Source: Schistosoma mansoni
Taxonomy: Eukaryota; Platyhelminthes; Trematoda; Strigeidida; Schistosomatidae
NCBI RefSeq assembly: GCF_000237925.1
Contig: NC_031502.1
Coordinates: 13,166,675 to 13,230,674, forward strand
Length of the DNA stretch: 64,000 nt
Reading direction: 5' to 3'
Of this stretch, positions 11,985 to 22,829 are shown piece after piece. The notes under the pieces were generated by a model, which had not been told where the DNA came from, ran no database searches, and saw only the letters and a program-made list of their open reading frames with translations. How positions within the stretch are numbered: position 1 is the stretch's first letter; each line of letters begins with the position of its first letter. A program made the translations under genes and the position numbers.

Positions 11985-12130
11985 GTGGGATCATAGACGC
12001 GCACCGTTGAGGAGTCCCTTACTAAGACGAAAGGGACGTCCAGTGATTCCAGGTTTTCAATTATGGTCTAGCTTAGATCGAATCGTGATTTCAACCGTGA
12101 AGATACTACAATCTCAACAAACTCATGCTG
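11985..12130 (+). repeat. Sm-alpha-type SINE 3' half, diverged
   Basis: Plus-strand copy matching the SINE from GGATCATAGACGCGCACC through GTCCAGTGATTCCAGG to TTTCAACCGTGAAGATACT. The core reads TTGAGGAG and CGAAAG, both departures from the hammerhead consensus. The head is unclear; a short GACGCCGGCC match occurs upstream near 11900. Confidence 0.72.
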
Positions 12131-12501
12131 ATAACTTACCAATTTATGTCTGCACATAAAGTAGAATTGACTGTTTCCCCTCGGTCATTGGTTTAATCCT
12201 GTCCACACATTTTTTAGTGTTAACAATATGTATATTTACCTAGACCCAAATATTTTCATGATATCTAGCCTAATGCCTGAGCATGATCGTAAAAGCCTTT
12301 GAGGACTAATCCAGTTTATATATGCAGTGTTAAAAATACTTGACATCAAGTTAGTGTGATAATTAGAAGTACTTGAATTGTTGTACGAACTAGGAATCCC
12401 CGAAATAATGTAATTTGGATCAAGAAAAACTAGGTGATTACAAACGAACGTATCGTATTTGGAATTCGAAGTCAGGCATAAACCAAGTACAAAGGAATCA
12501 T
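12131..12501. other. intergenic, nothing recognised
   Basis: AT-rich spacer ending at the target duplication of the next LINE. Confidence 0.5.
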
Positions 12502-13228
12502 TAGTTCATCAGTCAGTCAGTCAGTTACAACGTAGAACTTCGTACGTACGTACATCAGTTCGAGTTGCCATACCACATTAGCACAGAGATGAAGTTGTCG
12601 ATTCGAATCCCATAGTGGTAGAAGTAGTAAGAGTATAAGTATTATGTGAAAGATAAGGGATTAAAGATGTTATTGAAGGAGTATAATACGGTGAAATAAA
12701 TTTGGAAAGAGAAAAAGGATACGGACATGAAGAATTCAGAAGATTAGAATTTGGTAGAACACAAAGAGTGGATGCACCTTTGCCATTGCAAACGATTTTG
12801 AGCCATGTCAATCAAGGTCTCTAACCATCGATTGCTATCATCTCGCGACTCCCAACCAGGTAGTCTACACCTACCAACATGGCCCAGTCCACTTGTCAGC
12901 GACTTCATGGATTTATGCCATGTTTTGGTCTGGCCGCCCCTAGCTTTCTTCCAACCTGCTCCTACACCATAAAGCATTGCACGTCTGGGTAGCCGGTGGT
13001 TGGGCATACGTAACACGTGTCCCAGCCATCTCAACTGATGAAGTTTCACTACTTCATCAATCGATTTGCCATCCTTACCTAGTACCCGTTTTCTAACAAC
13101 TGCATTACTTACTCCGTGGTCCCAGGATATACGAGCAATGCGTCGAAGACACCTATGATCGAATACTAGTAGCCTACGAATATCCTCTACTCTTATCGGC
13201 CATGTTTCACTGCCGTAAAGTAGTTCAT
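12502..13228. repeat. 8-bp target-site duplication around the LINE
   Basis: TAGTTCAT occurs at 12502-12509 and again at 13221-13228, exactly at the 3' and 5' ends of the minus-strand LINE. This fixes the limits of the insertion at 12510-13220. Confidence 0.75.
12510..13220 (-). mobile_element. 5'-truncated non-LTR retrotransposon (LINE), 3' end
   Basis: The minus strand encodes the C-terminal part of a LINE ORF2 after the RT: a GSETWPIR stretch, then a basic FDHRCLRRIARISWDHGVSN region, LRWLGHVLRMP, and a tail ending QWQRCIHSLC, open from about 13220 to 12744. Downstream come about 230 bp of 3' UTR and a 3' end of (CAGT)n. The copy is flanked by an 8-bp target duplication, TAGTTCAT, at 12502-12509 and 13221-13228. 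The same 3' domain recurs at 16240-16430 and 27450-27600. The type is CR1/RTE-like; I do not assign a named family. Confidence 0.85.
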
Positions 13229-15136
13229 ACAAACACCTCAGACATCCTCTGTAGATTATATCAAGAAATATGATCTAGAAATAAAATCCACGTACAATGT
13301 GTCAGAATGTTTCGCTGAAGTGACAAATAATTTATCGTAATCTACAAAGGTTAAGTTTGTGGAGTTGTTTGTTTTCAATGATATATGTTTATTGCTATTT
13401 TTAGGAAGAATAATTTAACAATGGATAATTTGTTACACTACTCATGGTGTGTAGTTCCCTGAAATGTTTTATTTCCAAGTCTTTAGCTCTACATTACTGG
13501 CCAATCAGTGTAACAAGTCCAACAATTTGAAGCTATTTTTCTTGTCTTTGAGAGATATCATGTCAGAGTTAAAGATGCTACTCGGTTAGCTAAACAAGTA
13601 GAAAAAACAGTTATAACCATAATTACTAGTTGAAAGTGTTAAAAAAACCATTAGTTAACAGCGTCACCTGCATTTTACTGTTGGTATGGGTCATACATTT
13701 GCTTCATTGATTTTCATTTCCAAATGATATCTCCATAGTACTAACACAGAACCACTTATTAGTAATAGGATTAAGATTTCTTTTACCCAAAAAATCAAGT
13801 GTCACTATAATTCTTATTCTTCGGTTTGATTTGTTATTCCTGAACTAAATTCCCCATATTTAGCGTTGCGTTACAGTTCTTAACATTATCTCTCTAGCTA
13901 AGTTGAGATGAGGTATTGTAACTCGGAGCAATGCGATTCCAGGTCGTACGTTGACAGCAGTTGACTTTCATATGTGTGGCTTAACCAGCTTTTGCTTAAC
14001 TTGGTTAGTCTCTCTGTAATAAATTTCATAACTACTTTCTCACACTGGTATCGTAAAAGCCCGATAAACTCACTCGTGTTCTTCGGGCTATTCTTGTATT
14101 GGAGATACTAATCATGGGCGTTTTTCGTGCTTCATTCACTTTTCGTGAATCAGAGTGTATTTTTTCTACAAAGAATACAATCTAGTTGTTAAAAACAGAA
14201 ATCATTAATGGCTAGTTTAGCACTTCAACACTAGAAAACGGTCATTATTATGATTAAGTCGCAAAGCTTTCAGATTTCCGGTTGATATTATCTTTGTGAC
14301 TATTTATGATAACATCAGGTTTCCACCGTATTATTTTCGAGCCGTAAACAACTCTATACCCAGGCTATATATCTTTTTCAAATTTAGCTCTAGAATGTTC
14401 CCTTATTTTCGTTCTCATGGTTTTTCATCTTCGTTTACTTATGTTGACTGGATAACAAAAGATTAATTTCAGGTGTATTTTGGAGTGTAATCAAACTTTT
14501 TCAATTGAAACCAATTACCTACATTTTAAATATATGTGATTTTGAGTGCCCTGTACGACCACATTTGTTTTATGTAACGCAGATTTTAGGTAACACGTAG
14601 TAAGGTTTGTCTGATCTGTATTCCATATGGAGTTAGTTAAACTAACACAGTACAGTTCTTGAGAACATACGTAGTTTATATATATGCCTAATTAGTATTG
14701 CTCTCACTGAACTACATGGTGAAATTGAGAAACTTAAATTGATGTCCTGACCAGGATCATCAGTGTTTACTTCAAGTGTAAGTGAGTTTTTGGGTATTAT
14801 TCCATTATTGCCAAATTAGCTCTTTCTGATTATCTTATTCGTGATTGGTTGTCTTCCTGGGTTCTGTCATATTCATTGGTCTTGACATTTCATCTGACTA
14901 TTTTGTAAGTGATAATTCTGTACAGGGAGTTTCATCAAAATTCCTTTTTTCCGCTTTTACATTTGGCCATTACATTGGGATTGTGTTGTACCACATAAAT
15001 CTATTAACGCTACCAAACTTGGCCACTACTATTCTGTGTCCTGAGAACAGTTAGTCGTCGCTTTACACTCCCAATACGTCTTTGGTAGTATTTGCTCGTA
15101 TTAAAGTAAACATGTCCGTGATATCGATTTTTCACA
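13229..15136. other. intergenic, nothing recognised
   Basis: AT-rich sequence with scattered short frames (for example 14845-15054, plus) that resemble nothing known. No tRNA, snRNA or repeat pair is evident. Confidence 0.5.
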
Positions 15137-15143
15137 AGTTACA

Positions 15144-15614
15144 CTTACTTACGCCTGTTACCCCTCATGGAGGAGCACAGGCCGCCCACCAGAATTCTCC
15201 ATCCAACCCTGTCCTGGGAAATTCTTTCCAGTTCTCTCTAGTTGTTATTCATTCTTTTCATATCTGCCTTTATTTCCCGGCGTAATTTGTTCTTTGGCCT
15301 TCCGCTTCCCTTCCGGAATCCGAGTTAGGGCTTGCCTCGTGATGCAGTTTGGTGATTGCCTTAATGTATGTCCGATCCACTTCCAAAATCTTTTCCTAAT
15401 TTCCTCTTCAGCTGGAAGCTGGTTTGTCCCCCCCCATAAAAGGCTGTTGCTGATGGTATCCGGCCAGTGAATGTTGAGTATTTTGCGTAGACAACTGTTT
15501 ATGAATATTTGTACCTTGTTGATGATGGTTGTAGTAGTTCTCTACGTTTTAGCTCCTTACAGTAGAACTGTCTTGACGTTCGTATTAAGGATTCTGACTT
15601 TGATGTTGGTTGAC
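15144..15614 (-). pseudogene. RTE LINE C-terminal domain and 3' end
   Basis: Sequence on the minus strand matches the RTE 3' ends at 25519-25998 and 60663-60950, including the CVITRQAL-type block and the terminal repeats of TAAG. It is the other half of the element beginning at 19334, separated from it by the nested LINE. Confidence 0.82.
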
Positions 15615-16620
15615 AATTGTTTTCTTGACTTAAAAGTAGCATTTGACTCTGTAGACCGAGAGGTTCTGTGGCAGTGTATGTCATTGAAAGGTGTACCTCA
15701 GAAGTACATAAACATTGTGAAGGCTCTTTACTGGAACACTACCAGCCGAGTCAGAGCTTATGGTGAACTGTCATCTGATTTTACAACCTCAAGTGGTGTT
15801 CGACAAGGCTGTCCACTATCTCTATTTTTGTTTAACTTCATTATAGACCTATTGCTGGAAATAACACACTCGTTGACTGAATTCTCGGGCACTTATCTTC
15901 TATCAGGAGGTCCACTTATCGACTTAGAATACGCAGATGACATAGTCCTGTTTGGTGAAGGCGCTGACAAAATGCAGTTTTTTGTTAGAACTGGGTAACA
16001 ATGCCAGGATGTTTGGGATGCGTTTCTCCCCATCAAAATGTAAATTTTTACTCCAGGACTGGCCTGCATCATCACCTGAACTAAAGATAGGGAGTGAAGT
16101 ATTCGAACGCGTCGACAACTTCACTCATCTTGGAAGTTTGATCAGCCCTAATAGGTTGGTGTCTGACGAAATCTCAGCACGGATTCAAAAAGCTCGTTTG
16201 GCTTTGCGCTATGCTGATTATTATTGAGGATGGTTGGAAGAGAGTTGGTGGCGGCCAAACCAAAACGTGACATCAGAGCTTGAAGTCACTAACTTCTAAT
16301 TTGAGCCATGTCGGTAGATGCAGACTACTTGGTTGGGGTCCGCGTGACTATCGTAACCAATGGTTGAAGACTAGGTGACATGGCTGAGAATCGATCACAA
16401 TGGCTTAGGTGTATACACTCTTTGTCTTCCCTTAAACCGTGAGATTAAAATTGCTTCATATCTGTCTTTCCTCCTGTACTATATCCTTATATACAATCTT
16501 ATATGTATTACCACCATTAAATTAACTACTTCTGTGAATTCGATGTTCATCTTGTTGTGCTAACGAGGTATGGCAACTTGGACCGATGCATAGATGTGCC
16601 TGGTTCTACGTTGTAGCTGA
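15615..16620 (+). mobile_element. 5'-truncated CR1-like LINE nested in the RTE LINE
   Basis: The plus strand encodes RT motifs beginning in motif A: FLDLKVAFDSVDREVLW, then TSSGVRQGCPLSLFLF and LEYADDIVLFGE near 15930. A shift near 15985 is followed by an RFSPSKCKFLLQDW block, then a stop and the LINE 3' domain (SHVGRCRLLGWGPRDYR) and 3' UTR ending CTACGTTGTAGCTGA. TTGAC at 15610-15614 and 16621-16625 is the target duplication, and removing the insert restores the RTE sequence. It is therefore younger than its host element. Its 3' UTR is related to that of the LINE at 12510-13220. Confidence 0.85.
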
Positions 16621-16625
16621 TTGAC

Positions 16626-18010
16626 TGACAGTTGTTTTGAGTTCCATATGTTCTTCAATTGTAGGAATGCGGCCGTTGCTTTGCCAATTCTCACCTTTAA
16701 ATCTACATCCGATCCTTCTTGTTTATCAATGATGCTTCCCACGTACGTGAATGTTTCTACGTCTTCCAGAGTTTCGTCATCAAGCGTCATTTGGTTGGTG
16801 TTCTCCGTGTTGTGTTTGGGAATCTTGCGTTTTCCTTTGTGTATGTTGAGGCCTATTGATGCAGAGGCTGCCGCTACATTTGCTGTCTTCGTCTGTATTT
16901 GTTCGTGTGTATGAGATAAGAGGGCTAGGTCATCTGCGAAGTCCACATCGTCTAATTGATTCTGAGCTGTCCATTGTATTCCGTGCTTCCTCTCAAATGT
17001 CGAAATCTCCATAATCCAGTCAATCACCAGAAGAAAAAGGAAGGGGGAGAGTAGACTGCCTTGTCTGACTCCGGTCCTTACTGGAAATGCATCCATCATC
17101 TGTCCTCCATGCACGACTTTGCACTGTAGTCCGTCGAATGACTTCCGGATCATGTTGACAATCTTCTGAGGAACTCCCTAGTGTCGAAGAAGTTTCCATA
17201 ATGTTCTCCTGTCCACATTGTCAAATGCCTTCTCATAATCAATGAAGTTGATTTATAGTGATGAATTCCACTCAGCTGATTGTTCCACGATGATCCGTAG
17301 TGTCGCAAGCTGGCCTGTGCACGACCGATCCTCACACAATCCAGCCTATTGATCTCGAAGTTGAGCGTCTACTGCGTCTTTCATCCGGTTGAGCAACGCT
17401 CTGTTCAAAATTCCCTGGTACTGACAACAATGTGATGCCTCTGTAATTCTCACACTTGCTCAGACCTCCTTTCTTTGGTATATTGATGAGGTATCCTTGT
17501 TTCCGGTTTGTCTGTGGCACTTGTTCCTCCTCCCAAATCTTCTTGAATAGAAGGTGAAGCATGTTTGCAGTTACGTCAATGTCTGACTTCAGTGCTTCAT
17601 CTGGTTTGTTGTCAGGTCCTGCCGCTTTCCCTCTCTTGATTTGTCTGGTGGCCATCTTGACTTCTTCGATCGTTGGTGTAGTGACATCTACAGGATGGTC
17701 TGTGTGTTCTGCTTCGATGTCCGGTGGATTTAATGGAGCTGGTCTATTCAGCAGTCCCTCGAAGTATTCTGCCCATCTTTTCCTCTGTTCTTGAATCTCA
17801 GTGATTGTCTTTCCTTCTCTGTCCTTGACTGGTCTCTCCGGTTTGCCATATCTCCCTGCCAGTTTCTTCGTTGTATCATATAGTTAATTCATATTCCCTT
17901 CCGTTGCATCTTTTTCCGTCGTCGTTTCTAGTTCTCCTATGTATTTCTGCTTGTCGACTTTAATGCTCTTCTTCATTTCCTTGTTTACTTCTGCGTAGTC
18001 TGCTTGCGCC
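16626..18010 (-). pseudogene. RTE LINE reverse transcriptase domain, broken
   Basis: Minus-strand pieces show the RT in order: KAAGPDNKPDEAL near 17620, YLINIPKKGGLSKCENYRGI near 17480, TGVRQGSLLSPFLF near 17060, DFADDLALLSHTHEQ near 16930, and the thumb region FTYVGSIIDKQEGSD near 16740. At least two changes of frame and one stop separate them. The frame is cut at LSVN, where the plus-strand LINE is inserted; the remaining C-terminus is at 15144-15614. Confidence 0.8.
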
Positions 18011-18018
18011 TGGACTTT

Positions 18019-19163
18019 CTATGCTCGTGTTCGACTGCTGTTAATTGTTATTTTCTTGTTTTTCCTCTCTCCAATCTTGTCTAGGGTTCCTATTGAGATT
18101 AATTCCTCGTTGTGATGCTTCTTGCGACTCAGAACCTCTTGACACGTCGAAGTTAGTGCTTCTTTGATCCCTTTCCAGTTGTCCTCCATTGTAGTTTCTT
18201 GTTCTTTCAGTAGATCCTGTAGAGCTTGGAACCTGTTGTTGAGAGTTATCTTGAATTCGTTGAGCTTGTTAGTATTTCGAAGGAAGGCTGTATTGAACCT
18301 TTGTAATGCTGTTTGTCCAGTTGTCCAGTGTTTCTCTAGCTTCAGTCTCATCTTGGCCACAACCAGGTGGTGATCTGAAGCTATGTCAGCTTCTCTCCTG
18401 GTTCTCACATCCTTCATTGTCCTTCTTAATTTTTTGTTTATACAAATATGATCTATCTGGTTCTCTGTGGTGTGGTCCGGTGAGATCCATGTAGCTTTGT
18501 GTATGCGTTTGTGTGGAAATATTGTGCAGCCTATAACCAATTTGTTGAATGCACATATATTTGCAAATCTCTCCCCATTTTCATTTCTCTCTCCTAGTCC
18601 ATGTCGTCCCATTATATCTTCATATCCTGTGTTGTCCACTCCGACTTTAGCATTTAGATCTCCCATCAGGATAGTGAGGTCCTTTCTTGAGCACTTAGCT
18701 ATGATTGATTGAAGCCTCGAGTAGAACTGATCTTTATCGTCATCGTTGCTATCATTGGTGGGTGAATAACATTCATTGTGATCCTCTCCTTCTTTGTTTT
18801 GAAGGATGCTTTGATGATCCTGGGTCCATGAGATTCCCATTCTATGAGTGCTATTCGTGCTTGTTTGGACAGCATCAGAGCAACTCCCTGAGTGTGTGGA
18901 GCATTTTCCTCTTCGTGACCGGAGTACAGCAGCATCTCTCCCATACCTAGCCTTTGCTGTTCAGCTTGGGTCCAATGGGTTTCGCTGATTCCGAGTACTG
19001 CCAATTTGTATCTCCTCATTTCCATTGCCATTTGACTGGTCTTCCCTGTCTCCCACATTGTTCGGACGTTCCATGTACCTATATTAATTGTTGCTCTGGT
19101 TGTTAGAAGGGGCATTGGCCTCGTGACTTCCGAAAAATTTTGACTTTCATCCCCAGGCGTCAT
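18019..19163 (-). pseudogene. RTE LINE endonuclease domain, frameshifted
   Basis: The first frame (19163 down to 18699) begins MTPGDESQ and carries the APE-endonuclease signature GTWNVRTM...LGISETHW. The domain continues in a second, overlapping frame (18840 to 18019) with MGDLNAKVG, a TWISPDHTTENQIDHI stretch and SDHHLVV, the usual Asp/Asn and Ser-Asp-His endonuclease motifs. The switch of frame lies about 18770-18800. All catalytic blocks are recognisable, so the copy is not ancient. It belongs to the element at 15144-19334. Confidence 0.82.
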
Positions 19164-19341
19164 AATTCTTCTTTCAACTCCCAGGTCAGTGTAAATGGTT
19201 TGAATTATTTTTTCTGGTTAGCGTTGTTTTAGCGAGTTAGTTTTCTAAGGGATGGTGTCGCTAACTTTCATGCCCAACCCTTCTCCTTTACCCGGGCTTG
19301 AGACCGGCAGTAACTGTAAAAGAGCTAAAGGTGGAGTTACA

Positions 19342-20709
19342 AGCTACACTCCACTTTAATAAATCTGGGATTCAAATGTATAGTTGATTCAAACAAACTT
19401 TTCGGAGAAACTGTTGAAATCTAATAATAAATAAAAGAATGAATAGTGTCGCCCCTAATCAAATGCTCCGAACGATAATTAACTTCATATTTATCGGTTT
19501 ATAAAATATACGTAACGATTTGATCTTTAAATTAAATGTCAATAAGTCTGTGTGACTATCTTTACTAGTAATAATAGTTGTTTACTTCGATCTACATCCA
19601 AATCACATATATCGTATGATAATACACATGACTGTTATTATTAAGGTCACATCCATACATGTTCGGTAGTCAGCATATCGACGTATATTAAGTTGATACC
19701 CTAAAATTTATTAGCATGCATCGAAATGCGAATTAATTTTGATAAGAACCTGAATCATGCTCATTAATTTAATAGTAAATAGCTTGATACGTCCTATAAT
19801 CGGGATTAACTTTTTGACTACATTTATCCTGTCTCAACATACACTTATTACAATTTCACATAGGTGATATAAGTGTCACTTTTTTAGATACAAAACGATC
19901 TTGTTTTCTGATCGGTTGCTAAGTCTTTTGACATCTGTTCCTTATGTAGCAGATTGTGTGTGTAATCCAGTTTTCCTGATTAATTGTCACCCAGACAGTA
20001 CTCACGTCATTCCAGGAGACTGATCTAATCCAGTCCGGTGTAACAGTGATATGATCTTATCAGTTCTGGCCTTCCGATTCCCGTTATTAAATAGCCTCAG
20101 ATGACATTCAAACAATCGCGTATTCTCATACAAAACATTTCAGACTACCACTGGGTAATGATTGATCTCGATTTGAAGCACGTGATTTTATAAGTCATTT
20201 AGTAGGAATTATCGATTTTAAAATTTGGTTAACGGTCACTCTATCTTAGACTGAATTTTCTGACTACATCGTGATGCTTGTAGTGGAGTGTCGTTCTGTG
20301 AACTGGATAGTTTAATCGGGGAGCTTTCATTGTTCGGAAGAACAGCTAAACCATCCAGCCACAAATCTTCACTTTATAAGTAGCTGATATTGGTAATTTT
20401 CTGACAATACGAACGATTTTTCTATTGTCGATTGTCTTTTTTCTTCCATAACAATTGGTAAACCATCACTTAAATAAGCAATTTTCTCCTTAACACTTTA
20501 GAAATTCGATTTGTTATCTTCACATAATATTTTTATTTTACAGCAGTTAATCATTATTTTTGTTATTTTAATGAGAAAACAGTTGACCTACAAAATGTGA
20601 CGTGATCGCACATTGCAGTCCGAACAATCACATGCTTAATTATCAAACTAATATGTTGATCGTTTAAAAATCCCAATCATATTAAAAGACTAATATTTGA
20701 ACGAAGAAT
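19342..20709. other. intergenic, AT-rich, one hairpin
   Basis: No gene is seen. A strong imperfect hairpin at 20303-20358 is listed separately, and part of it resembles sequence near 31300. Confidence 0.5.
20303..20358. repeat. nested inverted repeat (hairpin)
   Basis: CTGGATAGTTTA pairs with TAAACCATCCAG with one mismatch; inside, AGCT pairs with AGCT and GTTC with GAAC around a GGAA loop. A related but not hairpin-forming string (CTGGATGGTTTGATCGTGGA) lies at about 31301, so it may come from a dispersed repeat. Confidence 0.45.
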
Positions 20710-21091
20710 ATTCTTTTCGATAAATTCTCTTCAGGTTCTACAATTATATATCCAAATTAATAATCCGAAAAAATGGCCAGGTTAAAGGCAAAGTACATCG
20801 TTTAAAGCATGTAAATTTAGGAATGTCAAACCAAATAGAATAAAATTGTTAATGTTGATATGACTCATATAGAATGTTAACTTGAATCTGTATATATGTA
20901 AAGTGAAAATTTAAGATCTGTGATCAGAGTATAAATATGGGTCAGATAGGGTGAGAGAGATATGATAGTGCAATTACAATTCGATCAAGTGGAAGACTAA
21001 ATTGTTTGAAAAATTAATAAGACGTAATAAGGAGGGATCAATGCGATGTGAATGAATCATGTATAGGGGGGATTAATAATGATATTTAACC

Positions 21092-21122
<31 letters not shown>

Positions 21123-21241
21123 TACAAAGATTTGTGAATAAAGATAAGAGAGACAATTACATTTGACTACGAAAGGTCGTAAGTACATAGTCAAATTAGG
21201 TCATACAATAGCTAAGATGATTGTTCATTAATTGGCCTTGT
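20710..21241 (-). repeat. left inverted arm of the Penelope-like element
   Basis: It is the reverse complement of 22680-23211 at almost every position, including an internal (AAT)n tract near 21092-21120. The inner end is at GGCCTTGT, where the truncated RT body starts. Confidence 0.88.
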
Positions 21242-21430
21242 AACTTTATTGAAACCTCTCCACGAAAAGCTGGTAAAACATAGTGTTAAGGATGTATTTC
21301 AATTTGTTGATAAAGTAAAAAATGTCAATGATGTCTTTGGATGTAACATCACTATTCACGAATGTCCCACTTCTTGAGACCGTAGAATAAACTGATTGAA
21401 AATAAAATTGAAACTACTGTTCCGATTAAT

Positions 21431-21543
21431 TCATTATATGTGAAAAAATTATATTTGAAATAGTCTCAGCGATTGAAATTTAAATAATTCCAACGTTTCG
21501 TCCAGCTAACTTGTCTGGACTTCTTCAGGGAAATAATAATTAA
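21431..21543 (-). mobile_element. 113-bp hammerhead-bearing insert inside the Penelope-like ORF
   Basis: TACTGTTCCGATTAAT occurs at 21415-21430 and again at 21544-21559, directly flanking this segment. Taking out the segment and one copy restores the reading ETTVPIN-VLKK through the junction, so it is a later insertion with a 16-bp target duplication. On the minus strand the insert begins with a hammerhead-like motif, followed by about 70 nt of AT-rich sequence. It has no coding capacity. It could be a 5'-truncated end of a Penelope-like terminal repeat or a small non-autonomous ribozyme-bearing element; the sequence does not decide. Confidence 0.72.
21484..21536 (-). ncRNA. type I minimal hammerhead ribozyme motif
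   Basis: On the minus strand CTGAAGA (21528-21522) is followed by stem II GTCCAG/CTGGAC around a nine-base loop, then CGAAAC (21500-21495), a practically absent stem III and GTT before GGAA. TTTCC before the core pairs with GGAA after it as stem I. All invariant core positions (CUGA, GA, GAAA) fit, with A at position 7. Minimal type I hammerheads, often acting as dimers, are known from Penelope-like elements. Activity here is inferred from the motif only. Confidence 0.72.
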
Positions 21544-22709
21544 TACTGTTCCGATTAATGTCTTGAAAAAGTTATTACTGAAATGCACCATGAATGTAAA
21601 TTTCAAATTCAACGGTGACATATTTAGACAAACAGATGGTGCTGCAATGGGTTCACCTCTGGGCCCTATACTAGCTGATATATTTCTAGCTAAACTAGAG
21701 AACGGTCATCTGAAAAAGATTATTCAAGAATTCAAATTTTACTGCAGATATATGGATGACACATTCATCCTGTGTAAAGATAATATTTCACAACAAGATG
21801 TGCTTAGGCAGTTTAACGAAGTGCATCCAGTTTACATCGGAGGAAGAGAGTGATGGCCGATTAGCCTTTTTAGACGTCCTCTTAACTAAGAGATCTGATG
21901 GATCGTTAAGAAGAAACATGAACAGAAAAAGTACTTGGACTGGACAGTATACACACTTCCTTAGCTTTGTACCTCTACAGTACAAACGAAACCTAATCAA
22001 AACCCTTAGCTATCGAATACGCACTATATGTTCGGCGGATGTAGTTGACAATGAGCTAAACACATTTCATAATGCTCTAAGGGAGAACGGGTATCCCAGA
22101 AAATTTATAATTAAATATATGATCTTTAAAGTGAAAATAGGCGAATTCCAAACGGTCAAGAAAAAGTCTTTGTTCATGCGCCTACAATTCAGGGGGGATG
22201 CCGCTGGCGAAATACTTGCTCAGAGATTACGCAGATCTATCCAAAAATCTTTCAACGCAGGTGAACTACGTTTGGTGTTTTCTTCGCGTCCAATGGTGAC
22301 ACCGAGGCTTAAAGATGAAGTTCCTAGAATGACCACTTCATTTTGTATTTATCAGTTCGACTGCTCCTGTGGAGCAAGTTATATTGGTGGAAGTTCTAGG
22401 AATTTACATTTTCGTGCTCGTGAACACCTCCCAGCGTGGCTAAGCAAAGGTCTGATGAGGAAAGTAAACAGCTCGATTTTGGCCCATTTAGTACAAACTG
22501 GTCATAGTGCCAGTATAAACCCATCTTTTTCAATTATTTATAGGGTCAGTAATTTTTTGCCTAAGCTTGTCAGGCTTAAAGTCCTTCAAACGGCGGAGGC
22601 AGTAGCCATCAGAATGAAGAAACCTGAGCTATGTGTACAGAAGAAATATCTCCAACCCCTACTTCTCCCTTGGCCAACCACAAGGCCAATTAATGAACAA
22701 TCATCTTAG
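21544..22709 (+). pseudogene. Penelope-like RT and GIY-YIG endonuclease ORF, frameshifted
   Basis: The first frame carries RT motifs TDGAAMGSPLGPILADIFLA and YMDDTFILC (near 21750), ending at about 21853. The ORF continues in a second frame that starts upstream of that point, with LAFLDVLL, then a long linker, and a GIY-YIG domain with CSCGASYIGGSSRNLHFRAR and an EHLPAWL block (about 22360-22450). It ends in a tail rich in basic residues at 22709. The frame change lies between 21800 and 21850. Upstream of the 113-bp insert, motif A (SLDVT-like) is visible but degraded at about 21330-21380. RT copies the RNA and GIY-YIG nicks the target, as known for the family. Confidence 0.84.
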
Positions 22710-22798
22710 CTATTGTATGACCTAATTTGACTATGTACTTACGACCTTTCGTAGTCAAATGTAATTGTCTCTCTTATCTTTATTCACAAATCTTTGTA

Positions 22799-22829
<31 letters not shown>

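Larger units (their letters stand above)
15144..19334 (-). mobile_element. RTE-type LINE, about 3.2 kb, interrupted by a nested LINE
   Basis: On the minus strand the order is: 5' UTR (about 19170-19334), AP-type endonuclease (about 19100-18300), linker, reverse transcriptase (about 17700-16630) with GVRQGSLLSPFLF and FADDLALL, then, after the nested insert, the RTE C-terminal domain ([22 protein letters not shown] near the end) and a 3' end of (TAAG)n. A 7-bp duplication AGTTACA at 15137-15143 and 19335-19341 marks the ends. Subtracting the 1,006-bp nested element leaves about 3.2 kb, a normal full length for RTE elements, so it was probably inserted whole. The frame now carries several shifts and stops. 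SR2 of S. mansoni is the likely relative, from memory. Confidence 0.87.

Noticed and set aside
16621-16914. Plus-strand frame over the RTE LINE
   Set aside because: It is the antisense shadow of the RTE reverse transcriptase.
18164-18950. Several plus-strand frames over the endonuclease region
   Set aside because: They are antisense shadows of the RTE endonuclease domain.
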